A stretch of DNA of 64,000 nt from the NCBI RefSeq assembly GCF_014656055.1, contig NZ_BNBR01000001.1, forward strand, positions 806,001 through 870,000, in the 5' to 3' direction. The stretch's first letter is position 1, and every line of letters starts with the position of its first letter. Positions 7,462 to 15,553 of this stretch are shown here, piece by piece. The notes under the pieces are model-generated. The model was not told where the DNA came from. It did no database searches and worked only from the letters and a program-made list of their open reading frames with translations. The DNA comes from Streptomyces griseosporeus (GTDB lineage Bacteria > Actinomycetota > Actinomycetes > Streptomycetales > Streptomycetaceae). The position numbers and the translations under genes were made by a program.

Positions 7462-8115
7462 CTAGCGGGTCTTGGTCACCCGGGCGACCAGGTCCGTCCA
7501 GTTGGCCTCCAGCCGCTCGACCGGCATCTGGCACTGGCGGACCAGATGGTGGACGAGGGCCGGGTTGAGCTGGGCCATCAGCGTGTGGGCGAGGAGTTCG
7601 CAGTCCGCCTCGGGGACGGCCTGGCGCAGCAGCAGCGCGATGTGGCCGTGCAGCACCCGGCGGGCCGGGACGCTGAAGCGGCGGTCGGGGCTGGGTTCGG
7701 CGGCCAGCTGGAGGTCCAGCTCCTCCACCGTGCGGCGCAGCAGGGCGCGGCCGAAGGCGTGCAGCCGTTCCACCGGGGGTGCGCCGGGGCCGAGCGGGGG
7801 CGGGCCGCCGAGGAAGGCGGCCTGGAACTTGCGCTCGGAGTGGTCGAGGAGGGCCGTCAGCAGTCCGGTGCGGTCGCCGAACCGGCGGAACACCGTGCCC
7901 TTGCCGACCTGGGCCGCCGCCGCGACGGCCTCCATGGTCACGCCGTCCGCGCCGTGCTCGGCGATCAGCCTGGCGGCCGCGTCCAGCAGTTTCGCCCGGT
8001 TGCGGGCGGCGTCGGCCCGCAGGCAGGGCTCGTCCTCGGTGGCGCCGAGCTGGAGCAGATCCGGTCCGGCGGCGCGCTCGTCGTGCGGGGGAAGCGGCGG
8101 CAGAGCGGTCGACAT
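7462..8115 (-). CDS. TetR family transcriptional regulator
   Basis: A 217-residue TetR regulator with about 40 extra residues ahead of the DNA-binding domain (RNRAKLLDAAARLIAEHG, then VGKGTVFRRFGDRTGLL). The C-terminal ligand domain is helical and of no clear subtype. ATG 8115 is used; an in-frame ATG at 8133 would add six residues, and neither has a clear ribosome site. It is divergent from the FMN reductase at 8233, and the 117-base gap holds a long inverted repeat (8147-8193), its likely operator. Substrate sensing by a quinone or electrophile would suit the partner enzyme, but is inference. Confidence 0.87.
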   Translation of the reverse strand: MSTALPPLPPHDERAAGPDLLQLGATEDEPCLRADAARNRAKLLDAAARLIAEHGADGVTMEAVAAAAQVGKGTVFRRFGDRTGLLTALLDHSERKFQAAFLGGPPPLGPGAPPVERLHAFGRALLRRTVEELDLQLAAEPSPDRRFSVPARRVLHGHIALLLRQAVPEADCELLAHTLMAQLNPALVHHLVRQCQMPVERLEANWTDLVARVTKTR

Positions 8116-8146
8116 GAAATCAGCGTAAAGCATCGGGAACAGAACT

Positions 8147-8193
8147 GGACCGCGGTCCGTTTAGGATGTTAGAAATTAAACGGACCTCGGTCC
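8147..8193. promoter_or_regulatory. Long inverted-repeat operator between tetR and the FMN reductase gene
   Basis: A 17-base arm at 8147-8163 (GGACCGCGGTCCGTTTA) is repeated in inverse at 8177-8193 with one mismatch, across a 13-base spacer. Each arm itself contains a GGACC-N2-GGTCC palindrome, at 8147-8158 and 8182-8193. The nested symmetry gives two TetR dimer sites 35 bases apart, covering the promoter region of both divergent genes. Confidence 0.8.
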
Positions 8194-8232
8194 GGATCGT
8201 AACGGCCCTGTTTCAGCCCCTGGGAGTTCTCC

Positions 8233-8796
8233 ATGTCTGTTCGCATTCTCGCGCTCGTCGGCAGCCTCCGTGCCGGTTCCACCAACCGCCAGCTCGCCGA
8301 GGCGGCCGTGAAGCTGGCTCCCGAAGGCGCCGAGGTCGTGCTGCACGAGGGCCTGGCCGAGCTGCCCTTCTACAACGAGGACATCGACGTCGAGGGCAGC
8401 GTCCCGGCCGCCGCCGTGAAGCTGCGCGAGGCCGCGCAGGCCGCCGACGCCTTCCTGCTGTTCTCCCCCGAGTACAACGGCACCATCCCGGCCGTCCTGA
8501 AGAACGCCATCGACTGGCTGTCCCGCCCGTACGGCGCCGGTGCCTTCGGCGGCAAGCCGGTCGCCGTGGTCGGCACCGCGTTCGGCCAGTACGGCGGTGT
8601 GTGGGCGCAGGACGAGGCCCGCAAGGCGGTCGGTATCGCCGGCGGCAAGGTGATCGAGGACATCAAGCTGTCCATCCCGGGCTCCCTGACCCGGTTCGCC
8701 GAGACCCACCCGGCCGACGACGCCGAGGTCGCCGCCCAGCTGACCGAGGTCGTCTCCCGCCTGCGCGGGCACGCCGCGGAGACCGTGGCCGCCTGA
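8233..8796 (+). CDS. NAD(P)H-dependent FMN reductase / quinone reductase family protein
   Basis: A 187-residue flavodoxin-fold enzyme of the NADPH-dependent FMN reductase (azoreductase/chromate reductase/NQO) family. The phosphate loop GSLRAGSTNR is at residues 10-19, and SPEYNGTIPAVLKNAIDWLS (about 76-95) is the flavin-ring signature. It transfers electrons from NAD(P)H to FMN, quinones, azo dyes or chromate. ATG 8233 follows GGGAG by six bases. A divergent TetR and a nested operator lie upstream, suggesting induction by an electrophile; a strong terminator follows. The true electron acceptor cannot be decided from sequence. Confidence 0.9.
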   Translation: MSVRILALVGSLRAGSTNRQLAEAAVKLAPEGAEVVLHEGLAELPFYNEDIDVEGSVPAAAVKLREAAQAADAFLLFSPEYNGTIPAVLKNAIDWLSRPYGAGAFGGKPVAVVGTAFGQYGGVWAQDEARKAVGIAGGKVIEDIKLSIPGSLTRFAETHPADDAEVAAQLTEVVSRLRGHAAETVAA

Positions 8797-8813
8797 CACA
8801 CCGGAACACCCAC

Positions 8814-8848
8814 GACGGGGCCGGAGCGCACACCGCTCCGGCCCCGTC
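8814..8848 (+). terminator. Terminator after the FMN reductase gene
   Basis: A perfect 15-base stem (8814-8828 with 8834-8848) around a five-base loop CACAC, 18 bases past the stop. The SDR gene converges from the right and ends at 8882, so the hairpin may serve both strands. Confidence 0.88.
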
Positions 8849-8881
8849 GGGCTGTCCGCACCGCGAAGGTCCGGATACTCC

Positions 8882-9643
8882 TCAGCGGGCGCTCATCCGC
8901 AGGGCGCCGTCCATGCGGATCGTCTCGCCGTTGAGGTAGTCGTGCTCGGCGATCATGGTGACCAGGCGGGCGTACTCCTCGGGGCGGGCCAGGCGCTGCG
9001 GGAAGGGGACGCTGGCGCCGAGACCGGCCCGGACCTCCTCGCTGAAGCCCGCCATCATCGGGGTGTCGACGATGCCGGGGGCGACGGTGACGACGCGGAT
9101 GCCGTACTGGGCGAGGTCGCGGGCGGCGGTGACGGTCATCCCGGCGACGCCGGCCTTGGAGGCGGCGTAGGCGATCTGGCCGATCTGGCCCTCGAAGGCG
9201 GCGATGGACGCCGTGTTGACGATGAGCCCGCGCTGGCCGCCGGCGTCCGGCTCGTGCCGGGTCATGGCCGCCGCGGCGAGGCGCATCACGTTGAAGGTGC
9301 CGACCAGGTTGACGTCGACGACCGTGCGGAACAGGTCCAGGTCGTGCGGGCCGCGACGGCCGACGACACGGGCCGACGGGGCGATGCCCGCGCAGTTGAC
9401 CGCGAGGCGCAGCTCGGCGCCGTCGGCCTCGATGCGGGCGAGCGCCTGCTGGACGGGCTCCTCGCGGGTGACGTCGGCGGGCAGCAGCGTGACCCCGTCG
9501 GGCGCCGGGCCGGCCTGCTCGACGGCCTTGTCCAGGTCGAGGCCGTAGACGGTGGCGCCGCGGGCGGCGAGGGCGGCGGCGGTGGCGGCGCCCAGCCCGG
9601 AGGCGGCGCCGGTGACCAGGGCGGCGGATCCTGCGATGTCCAT
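8882..9643 (-). CDS. SDR family 3-hydroxyacyl-CoA dehydrogenase-like protein
   Basis: A 253-residue classical short-chain dehydrogenase. TGAASGLG (residues 11-18) binds NAD(P), NCAG replaces the usual NNAG, and the catalytic Ser (NTASIAAFEG) and YAASK pair are present. The layout VTGAASGLG...GLDLD resembles the type II 3-hydroxyacyl-CoA dehydrogenases (HSD10-like), which oxidise 3-hydroxyacyl-CoA in beta-oxidation. ATG 9643 follows GAGGAG. It lies 38 bases downstream of the acyl-CoA dehydrogenase on the same strand, so the two probably form a fatty- or branched-acyl-CoA oxidation operon. Confidence 0.88.
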   Translation of the reverse strand: MDIAGSAALVTGAASGLGAATAAALAARGATVYGLDLDKAVEQAGPAPDGVTLLPADVTREEPVQQALARIEADGAELRLAVNCAGIAPSARVVGRRGPHDLDLFRTVVDVNLVGTFNVMRLAAAAMTRHEPDAGGQRGLIVNTASIAAFEGQIGQIAYAASKAGVAGMTVTAARDLAQYGIRVVTVAPGIVDTPMMAGFSEEVRAGLGASVPFPQRLARPEEYARLVTMIAEHDYLNGETIRMDGALRMSAR

Positions 9644-9681
9644 GAAGGGTGAACTCCTCGGCGGATGGTGGGGCGGGGCGA

Positions 9682-10821
9682 TCAGGCGGCGAGGCCGCGG
9701 CTGATGACCAGCCGCTGGATCTGGTTCGTGCCCTCGAAGATCTGCATGATCTTGGCCTCCCGCATGTAGCGCTCGACGGGGAAGTCGCGGGTGTAGCCGT
9801 ACCCGCCGAGGACCTGCACGGCGTCGGTGGTCACCTTCATGGCGGTGTCCGTGCAGACCAGCTTGGCCACGCTCGCCTGCCGGCTGAAGGGCCGGCCGCG
9901 GTCGCGCCGGCGGGCCGCGTCCAGGTAGGTGGCGCGGGCGGAGTCGACCGCGGCGGCCATGTCGGCGAGGAGGAAGCCGAGGCCCTGGTGGTCGATGATG
10001 CGGCGGCCGAACGCGGTGCGCTCGTTGGCGTAGGCGACGGCGGTGTCCAGAGCGGCCTGGGCGAGGCCGGTGGCGCAGGCGGCGATGCCGAGCCGGCCGC
10101 AGTCCAGCGCGCTGAACGCGATCTGCAGGCCCTGCCCCTCGGCGCCGATGAGCCGGTCGGCGTCCAGGACGGCGCCGTCCCAGTAGGCGGCGGTGGTCGG
10201 GACAGCGTGCAGGCCCATCTTGCGCTCGGGGGCGCCGAAGGTGAGGCCGTCGGCGGCGCCGGGCGCGAGGAAGCAGGAGACGCCGCGGGTGCCGGGGGCG
10301 GTGCGGGCGAAGAGGGCGTAGAAGTCGGCCTTGCCGCCGTGGGTGATCCACGCCTTGGTGCCGGTGACGCGGTAGCCGCCGTCGACGGGCTCGGCCTTGC
10401 AGGTGAGGGAGGCGGCGTCGGAGCCGGCCTGCGGCTCGGAGAGGCTGTAGCCGCCGATCGCCTCGCCCGCCAGCATGGCGGGCAGCCAGCGTTCCTTCTG
10501 CGCCTCGGTACCGAAGGCGTACAGCGGATGGCAGGCGAGGGTGTGCACGCTGGTGGCGACCGCGACGGCGGCCCAGCGGGTGGCCAGCTCCTCCAGGACC
10601 TGGAGGTACACCTCGTACGGCTGGGCCCCGCCGCCGTACTCCTCCGGGTAGACCAGGCCGAGCAGTCCGGCCCGGCCGAGGGTGGCGAAGAGCCCCTCCG
10701 GATAGGTTTCCGCGTTCTCGTGCTCCTCGACGCGGGGGGCGAGTTCCTTGTCGGCGATCTCCCTGGTGAGGGCGATCAGATCCGCGGCCTCCGGGGTGGG
10801 GAGCAGGCGGTCGACGTCCAC
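9682..10821 (-). CDS. Acyl-CoA dehydrogenase
   Basis: A 379-residue FAD enzyme that introduces a trans-2 double bond into acyl-CoA thioesters. It has the flavin-binding stretch SEPQAGSDAAS and the signature GGYGYTRDFPVERYMRE; the glutamate of IFEGTNQIQR is in the place of the usual catalytic base. The chosen start is GTG 10821, four to five bases after GGAGT; longer in-frame readings run through the operator and have no ribosome site. With the SDR gene downstream it would carry out two steps of beta-oxidation. The divergent TetR gene and the perfect inverted repeats at 10835-10881 indicate repression released by an acyl-CoA or related ligand. Confidence 0.92.
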   Translation of the reverse strand: MDVDRLLPTPEAADLIALTREIADKELAPRVEEHENAETYPEGLFATLGRAGLLGLVYPEEYGGGAQPYEVYLQVLEELATRWAAVAVATSVHTLACHPLYAFGTEAQKERWLPAMLAGEAIGGYSLSEPQAGSDAASLTCKAEPVDGGYRVTGTKAWITHGGKADFYALFARTAPGTRGVSCFLAPGAADGLTFGAPERKMGLHAVPTTAAYWDGAVLDADRLIGAEGQGLQIAFSALDCGRLGIAACATGLAQAALDTAVAYANERTAFGRRIIDHQGLGFLLADMAAAVDSARATYLDAARRRDRGRPFSRQASVAKLVCTDTAMKVTTDAVQVLGGYGYTRDFPVERYMREAKIMQIFEGTNQIQRLVISRGLAA

Positions 10822-10834
10822 GGCGACTCCAAGC

Positions 10835-10846
10835 GGTACGCGTACC
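10835..10846. promoter_or_regulatory. Perfect palindrome next to the acyl-CoA dehydrogenase start
   Basis: GGTACGCGTACC is a perfect 12-base palindrome that begins 13 bases before the GTG of the acyl-CoA dehydrogenase on the minus strand. It shares the GGTAC core with the larger operator at 10848-10881. Confidence 0.5.
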
Positions 10847-10847
10847 C

Positions 10848-10881
10848 AAACGGTACTGAGAGAGGTACGGCAGTACCGTTT
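10848..10881. promoter_or_regulatory. Inverted-repeat operator between acyl-CoA dehydrogenase and tetR
   Basis: AAACGGTACTG (10848-10858) and CAGTACCGTTT (10871-10881) are perfect 11-base inverted repeats with a 12-base spacer, in the 97-base gap between divergent genes. This is the natural binding site of the adjacent TetR-family product. A further GGTAC half-site occurs in the spacer (10865-10868). Confidence 0.8.
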
Positions 10882-10918
10882 AGCGTAGCGGAAAGCGGTG
10901 GCTTGGAATACTGGCCGG

Positions 10919-11521
10919 GTGATCGAGACGTCGGCGACCGAGAGCCCGAAGCCCACCGGACGGGGCGCCCAGCGCCGTTCCGAGCTGTTCGAGGAGCTGA
11001 CCGACCTGCTGGTGGCCGAGGGGTTCGCCCATCTGACCCTGGACGATCTCGCCGCCCGGCTGCACTGCTCCAAGCGCACGCTGTACGGCCTCGCGGGCAG
11101 CAAGGAACAGCTGGTGCGGGCCGCGGTGGTGCAGTTCTTCCGCCGGGCCACCGAGCGGGTGGAGGCGGCGCTGGCCGCCGAGACCGAGCCCGCGCGCCGG
11201 CTCGCGGCCTATCTGCGGGCGGTCTCGGCGGAACTCGCGCCCGCCTCCGCGCGGTTCTTCGACGACCTGGCGGACTTCGAGCCCGCCGCCGAGGTCTACG
11301 ACCGCAACACCCGGGCCGCCGCCCGGCGCGTCCAGGAGCTGATCGAGGAGGGCACGGCGGCGGGCGCCTTCCGCGAGGTGCACGTGACCTTCGCGGCCGA
11401 CGTGATCACGTCCGTGATGGTGCGGATCCAGCGCCGCCAGGTCGCGGCCGCCACGGGCCTGACCGACGCGCAGGCCTACGCCCACCTCAGCGAACTGCTC
11501 CTGCACGGCCTGACCAACTGA
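10919..11521 (+). CDS. TetR family regulator of the divergent acyl-CoA oxidation genes
   Basis: A 200-residue TetR regulator. The helix-turn-helix is at about residues 15-62 (LTLDDLAARLHCSKRTLYGL), followed by a helical ligand domain. The start is uncertain: GTG 10919 is used, while an in-frame GTG at 10898 lies just after a GGAAAG stretch. A TAGCGT hexamer at 10882-10887 could be its -10 element. Its divergent neighbour is an acyl-CoA dehydrogenase and the perfect inverted repeats between them imply that it controls both directions. An acyl-CoA ligand is likely but inferred from context only. Confidence 0.87.
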   Translation: MIETSATESPKPTGRGAQRRSELFEELTDLLVAEGFAHLTLDDLAARLHCSKRTLYGLAGSKEQLVRAAVVQFFRRATERVEAALAAETEPARRLAAYLRAVSAELAPASARFFDDLADFEPAAEVYDRNTRAAARRVQELIEEGTAAGAFREVHVTFAADVITSVMVRIQRRQVAAATGLTDAQAYAHLSELLLHGLTN

Positions 11522-11551
11522 GCCGGGACTCCCCCTCGGCTCCCCCGCGGG

Positions 11552-12301
11552 TCAGCGGGTGCGTGGCCGGTGCTCCCCGGGCGTGTGGCCGAGGACGCGG
11601 CGGAAGACGTCGATGAACGCGCTCGCGGAGGACCAGCCGCACCGGTGCGCCACGGCGGTCACCGGCACGTCCTCGGCCAGCAGGACCAGTGCGCGGTGCA
11701 GCCGCAGCTGGGTCCGCCACTGCGGGAACGTCATGCCGAGGTCGGCACGGAAGAGCCGGGACAGCGTGCGGTCGCTGGCGCCGACCTCCCGGCCCAGCTC
11801 GGCGAGGGTGCGGCCGTCGGCCGGGTCTTCCTCCAGCAGGGCGCACAGCGCCCGCAGCAGCGGGACCGTCGGGGCGGGCAGGTGGAGCGGCTGCTGCGGC
11901 GAGGCGCGCAGCTGGTCGAGGAGGACGGCGCGCAGCCGGCGCCGTTCGGGGCTGCCGTCGTCGGGGGTGCGGGTGTAAGCGGCGATCAGTTCGCGCAGCA
12001 GGGGGCTGACGGCCAGCACGGTCGGCTCGTCGAGGGCGAGGGGGTTCTCGTCGGCGGGCAGCCCGACCAGGTGCAGGGCGATGTCGCCGTGGGCGCGGTG
12101 GGCGTGGACGGTCCCGGCGGGCACCCAGATCGCGCGGTCGCCCGGCGCGATCCAGGTGCCGGCGCCGGTGGTGACGGTCAGCACACCGCGCCCGGCATGG
12201 ACGATCTGGTGGTCGTCGTGCCGGTGGGCGTCGATCGCGGCGCCGTGCGCCAGCCGCTGGGTGCGGGTGGGGGCGACGGGCTCGTGGCGGATCTGCGGCA
12301 T
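11552..12301 (-). CDS. AraC family transcriptional regulator with N-terminal cupin
   Basis: A 249-residue regulator. The N-terminal half (residues 5-100) is an AraC-type cupin with a histidine-rich edge (AHGAAIDAHRHDDHQIVH). The C-terminal half holds two helix-turn-helices: LAELGREVGASDRTLSRLF and a second with VTAVAHRCGWSSASAFIDVF, ending in LGHTPGEHR. ATG 12301 has no ribosome site, but TAATCT lies eight bases upstream, so the message is probably leaderless. The gene is divergent from the Fsr-type exporter 55 bases away, which is its likely target. Confidence 0.87.
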   Translation of the reverse strand: MPQIRHEPVAPTRTQRLAHGAAIDAHRHDDHQIVHAGRGVLTVTTGAGTWIAPGDRAIWVPAGTVHAHRAHGDIALHLVGLPADENPLALDEPTVLAVSPLLRELIAAYTRTPDDGSPERRRLRAVLLDQLRASPQQPLHLPAPTVPLLRALCALLEEDPADGRTLAELGREVGASDRTLSRLFRADLGMTFPQWRTQLRLHRALVLLAEDVPVTAVAHRCGWSSASAFIDVFRRVLGHTPGEHRPRTR

Positions 12302-12309
12302 CGGTTGGC

Positions 12310-12315
12310 AGATTA
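12310..12315 (-). promoter_or_regulatory. Probable -10 hexamer of the AraC gene
   Basis: On the minus strand this reads TAATCT, close to TATAAT, and ends eight bases before the ATG at 12301. No Shine-Dalgarno sequence lies in between. Confidence 0.45.
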
Positions 12316-12355
12316 ACGGAAGTACGACAGCCCGGTGGCCGCCGACGATGGCGGC

Positions 12356-13561
12356 GTGCGAAGGACAACACCGTTCCGAGGGCGGGCGCCGGGCGTCGTG
12401 CCGCTCTCCGTGGGACACGCCTGCGTCGACGTCTATCAGGGCGCCGTGGCCTCCCTGGTCCCCTTCTTCGTCGCCGAGCGGGGCTACGGCTATGCCGCCG
12501 CCTCCGGGATCGTGCTGGCCGCGTCCCTGCTGTCCTCGGTGGCCCAGCCGGTGTTCGGGCTGCTCACCGACCGGCGGGCCATGCCGTGGCTGCTGCCGCT
12601 GAGCACGCTCCTCGCGGGGGCGGGCATCGCGCTGAGCGGGCTGCCGGGCGGGTACCTGCCGACGCTGTTGTGCGTGGCCGTGTCCGGGCTGGGGATCGCC
12701 GCCTACCACCCGGAGTCGGCGCGCACCGCGCGGCGGGTGAGCGGGGGCAGTCACCGGGCGATGGGCTGGTTCGCGCTGGGCGGCAACCTGGGCTTCGCGG
12801 CGGCCCCGCTGCTGGTCGCCGCGGTGGTCGGCACGGGCGGCCTGGGCCTGACGCCGCTGCTGGCCGCCCCTGCGGTGCTGGGCTGCGCGCTGTGCCGCCC
12901 GGTGCTGCGCGCCGCGCGGGCCCGGCACCCGGCGGACGCCGCCGGCGGCACGGCGGACGCGGGGCGGGACGACGTACCCGCGTTCGTGCGGCTGTCGCTG
13001 GCGGTGGTGTGCCGGTCGGTGGTCTTCGTCGGCCTGAGCACCTTTGTCTCGCTGTACGCCGCCCAGCGCACCGGCGGCGGTACGGCCGCGGGCACGGCGG
13101 CGCTGTGCTTGCTGTATCTCGGCGGTGCCGTCGGCTCGGTCCTCGGCGGCGCCCTCGCCGACCGGTTCAGCCGGGTCGCGGTGTGCCGGTGGTCGTATCT
13201 CGTGGCCGTCGGCGCGGTGGCGGGTGTGGTGTACGTGCCGGGCCCGGCGCTGCTGGTGTTCCTCGCGCTGACCTCGGCCGGGCTGTACGTGCCCTTCTCG
13301 CTCCAGGTCACCCTCGGGCAGGACTACCTCCCCTCACGCATGGGCACGGCGAGCGGGGTCACGCTCGGTCTGACGGTGAGCGTCGGCGGTCTGGCGGGCC
13401 CGCTGCTCGGCGCGCTGGCCGACGCGACGTCGCTGCGGTGGGCGCTGACCCCGCTGATCGCGATGCCGGCGCTGGCCTGGCTGTGCCTGCGCCGCCTGTC
13501 CGAGCCCAGCGCGCCGCGCCCGGCACCGGCAGCGGTCAGCCGGGCCGCCCCCCGGCGGTGA
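12356..13561 (+). CDS. MFS transporter, fosmidomycin-resistance (Fsr) type
   Basis: A 401-residue major facilitator protein with about 12 membrane helices. The N-terminal stretch GHACVDVYQGAVASLVPFF is diagnostic of the Fsr branch, as are DRR after helix 2 and AYHPESAR after helix 4. Fsr relatives export fosmidomycin and other small drugs by proton antiport. The start is uncertain: GTG 12356 is used, while GTG 12335 in the same frame would add seven residues; neither has a good ribosome site. It is divergent from an AraC regulator whose cupin domain may sense the exported compound. Confidence 0.85.
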   Translation: MRRTTPFRGRAPGVVPLSVGHACVDVYQGAVASLVPFFVAERGYGYAAASGIVLAASLLSSVAQPVFGLLTDRRAMPWLLPLSTLLAGAGIALSGLPGGYLPTLLCVAVSGLGIAAYHPESARTARRVSGGSHRAMGWFALGGNLGFAAAPLLVAAVVGTGGLGLTPLLAAPAVLGCALCRPVLRAARARHPADAAGGTADAGRDDVPAFVRLSLAVVCRSVVFVGLSTFVSLYAAQRTGGGTAAGTAALCLLYLGGAVGSVLGGALADRFSRVAVCRWSYLVAVGAVAGVVYVPGPALLVFLALTSAGLYVPFSLQVTLGQDYLPSRMGTASGVTLGLTVSVGGLAGPLLGALADATSLRWALTPLIAMPALAWLCLRRLSEPSAPRPAPAAVSRAAPRR

Positions 13562-13673
13562 CGGCGTCGAGGAATCCGGCCGAGACGATGCCTGCGAACT
13601 CCCTTGCTCATGACGGTACTTGGGAGACGGTGGATGAGATCCGCCACTCGGCGTGGGTGCCGTCCGTCCGGGT

Positions 13674-14546
13674 CTACCGCACGGGTACGACCGCCACCGG
13701 GCAGCCGGCGTGGTGCAGGACGGCGTGCACGACCGACCCGAGGCGCAGCGCCAGCCGGCCCTCGACGGGGTGCCGGGGCAGGACGACCAGGCCGGCCCGG
13801 GCGGACGCCTCCACCAGCGCGGCGGCGGGCGAGCCGACGAGGAGGTCGGTGCCGACCTGCACGCCCGGGTACTCGGCGACGGGCCGCGACGTGTGCTCCA
13901 GCACCAGGGCGTGCGCCCGGCTCTCGTCGTCGAGGCTGCCGGCCTGGGGAACGGCCAGGCCGCTGCGTGGCCGGGGCATCCACGCGTGCAGCAACCGCAC
14001 GGGCGCGCCGCGCAGTTCGGCCTCGGCGAGGGCGAACCGTACGCCGTCCTCGTCCCGTTCGTCGCGTACGCCGGTCACGACCGGGCGTCCGGCGGCGTGC
14101 CGGGTGTCCCCGCGGACGACGACCACGGGCCGGTCCGCGTGGGCGGCGACCTTCAGGCTCACCGAGCCCAGCAGCAGCCCGGTGAAGCCGCCGCGCCCGC
14201 GCGTGCCGACCACGATGAGACCGGCGTCCCGGCCCGCGGCCAGCAACGCCTCCGGGGCGGTCCGGCCGGAGACGAGGACCGTGTCGACGAGGAGGCCGGG
14301 GTAGGCGGCGAGGATCCTGGCCCGGGCGTGGGCCAGCAGGCCCTCGGCGCTGTCGGCGGCGCGCTCGGCGTCGTCGTCCTCGCGCGGCGAGCGCGGGTCC
14401 GGGGCGCCGGTGCCCGTGGCGTGGACGATCCTCAGCAGGCCGCCGCGCAGGGCCGCCTCACCGGCCGCCCAGTCCGCGGCGTGCCAGGTGTGGGCGGTGT
14501 CGTCGACGCCCACCAGCACGGTGGGGACGGGCTCGGAGCCGGTCAT
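13674..14546 (-). CDS. Tandem universal stress protein (two UspA domains)
   Basis: A 290-residue soluble protein made of two UspA domains (residues about 8-150 and 152-290). The first keeps the ATP-binding loop GTRGRGGFTGLLLGSVS. In the second the corresponding loop is LPRHPVEGRLALRLGSV, so ATP binding there is probably lost or changed. Such two-domain proteins are common in actinobacteria and respond to hypoxia, stationary phase or redox stress. ATG 14546 has no strong ribosome site. Read-through from the methyltransferase upstream is blocked by the strong terminator at 14578-14617, so it has its own promoter. Confidence 0.88.
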   Translation of the reverse strand: MTGSEPVPTVLVGVDDTAHTWHAADWAAGEAALRGGLLRIVHATGTGAPDPRSPREDDDAERAADSAEGLLAHARARILAAYPGLLVDTVLVSGRTAPEALLAAGRDAGLIVVGTRGRGGFTGLLLGSVSLKVAAHADRPVVVVRGDTRHAAGRPVVTGVRDERDEDGVRFALAEAELRGAPVRLLHAWMPRPRSGLAVPQAGSLDDESRAHALVLEHTSRPVAEYPGVQVGTDLLVGSPAAALVEASARAGLVVLPRHPVEGRLALRLGSVVHAVLHHAGCPVAVVPVR

Positions 14547-14577
14547 GCCGGCCGGGTACCCGGCGCGAGGTGGACCA

Positions 14578-14617
14578 CACGACCGGGGCGGCCCCGCGCG
14601 GGGCCGCCCCGGTCGTG
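14578..14617 (-). terminator. Strong terminator after the methyltransferase gene
   Basis: A perfect 18-base stem (14578-14595 with 14600-14617) around a GCGC loop. It lies 39 bases past the stop of the minus-strand methyltransferase and just upstream of the universal stress gene, separating the two. Confidence 0.92.
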
Positions 14618-14655
14618 GCGGATCGGTGAGCGCCGGCCTCGGCGCCGGCCCGGGG

Positions 14656-15468
14656 TCAGGCCTTGTGGCCCACCCCGCCGAACATGGCGACCTCGGGCGG
14701 CAGCTCGCCGTCGGTGTCGGGCCGCCAGTGGTTGCAGGAGACGACACCGGGCTCCAGCAGGTCCAGGCCGTCGAAGAAGCGGGTGACGGCCTCGGGGGTG
14801 CGCTGGGTCAGCTTCGGGGTGCCGTGCTCGTTCCAGAAGGCGACGGCCGCGTCGACGTCGGGCATGTCCGCGCGGGTGATGGTGTGCGACAGCACCAGGT
14901 AGCTGCCGGAGGGCAGCGCGTCCATCAGGCGGCGCACGATGCCGTACGCCTCCTCGTCGTCCTCGACGAAGATGACCACGCCGAGCAGCATCAGCGCCAC
15001 GGGCTTGCTGAAGTCGAGGGTGCGGCGGGCGTGTTCGAGGATGGTGTCGACGTTGCGCAGGTCCTCGTCGAGGTAGTCGGTGCGGCCCTCGGGAGTGCTG
15101 GTGAGCAGCGCCTCGGCGTGGGCGAGGACGATCGGGTCGTTGTCGACGTAGACGATGCGGGACTCGGGTGCGTGGCGCTGGGCGACCTCGTGGGTGTTGT
15201 CGGCGGTGGGCAGTCCGGTGCCGATGTCGAGGAACTGCCGGATGCCGGCCTCGGTCACCAGGTGGCGCACGGCGCGGCCGAGGAACTGCCGGTCGGCCTG
15301 CGCGTAGTCACCGATGCCCGGGTGCAGCTCGCGGATCTGGTCTCCGGCCTGCTGGTCGACTTCGTAGTGGTCCTTGCCGCCCAGCCAGTAGTTCCAGATC
15401 CGGGCGGTGTGCGGCTGGTCGGTCTTGATCCTCTGGTGCAGCTCGCTCACGGAGGGGGACTCGGTCAC
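14656..15468 (-). CDS. SAM-dependent methyltransferase, DUF574 (Methyltransf_19) family
   Basis: A 270-residue protein of the actinobacterial DUF574 family. The N-terminal RIWNYWLGGKDHYEVDQQAG is the family hallmark. The Rossmann core has QFLDIGTGLPT (SAM motif I) and IVYVDNDPIVLAHAEALL (motif II acidic residue). The C-terminal FFDGLDLLEPG also fits. Substrates are unknown for the family, which is greatly expanded in Streptomyces. GTG 15468 follows GGAGA by seven bases. It is downstream of the hydrolase-sigma-SRPBCC operon by 85 bases on the same strand and could be its fourth member. A paralogue of the same length lies at 54800-55612. Confidence 0.9.
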   Translation of the reverse strand: MTESPSVSELHQRIKTDQPHTARIWNYWLGGKDHYEVDQQAGDQIRELHPGIGDYAQADRQFLGRAVRHLVTEAGIRQFLDIGTGLPTADNTHEVAQRHAPESRIVYVDNDPIVLAHAEALLTSTPEGRTDYLDEDLRNVDTILEHARRTLDFSKPVALMLLGVVIFVEDDEEAYGIVRRLMDALPSGSYLVLSHTITRADMPDVDAAVAFWNEHGTPKLTQRTPEAVTRFFDGLDLLEPGVVSCNHWRPDTDGELPPEVAMFGGVGHKA

Positions 15469-15553
15469 GCGATGGTCTCCAGTTCAGGCCGAGGCTGTCT
15501 CTCAAAGCGGCAACCTAGCGGCAGGAGTTGAGATGCGCGAGCGCCGGGTGGCG

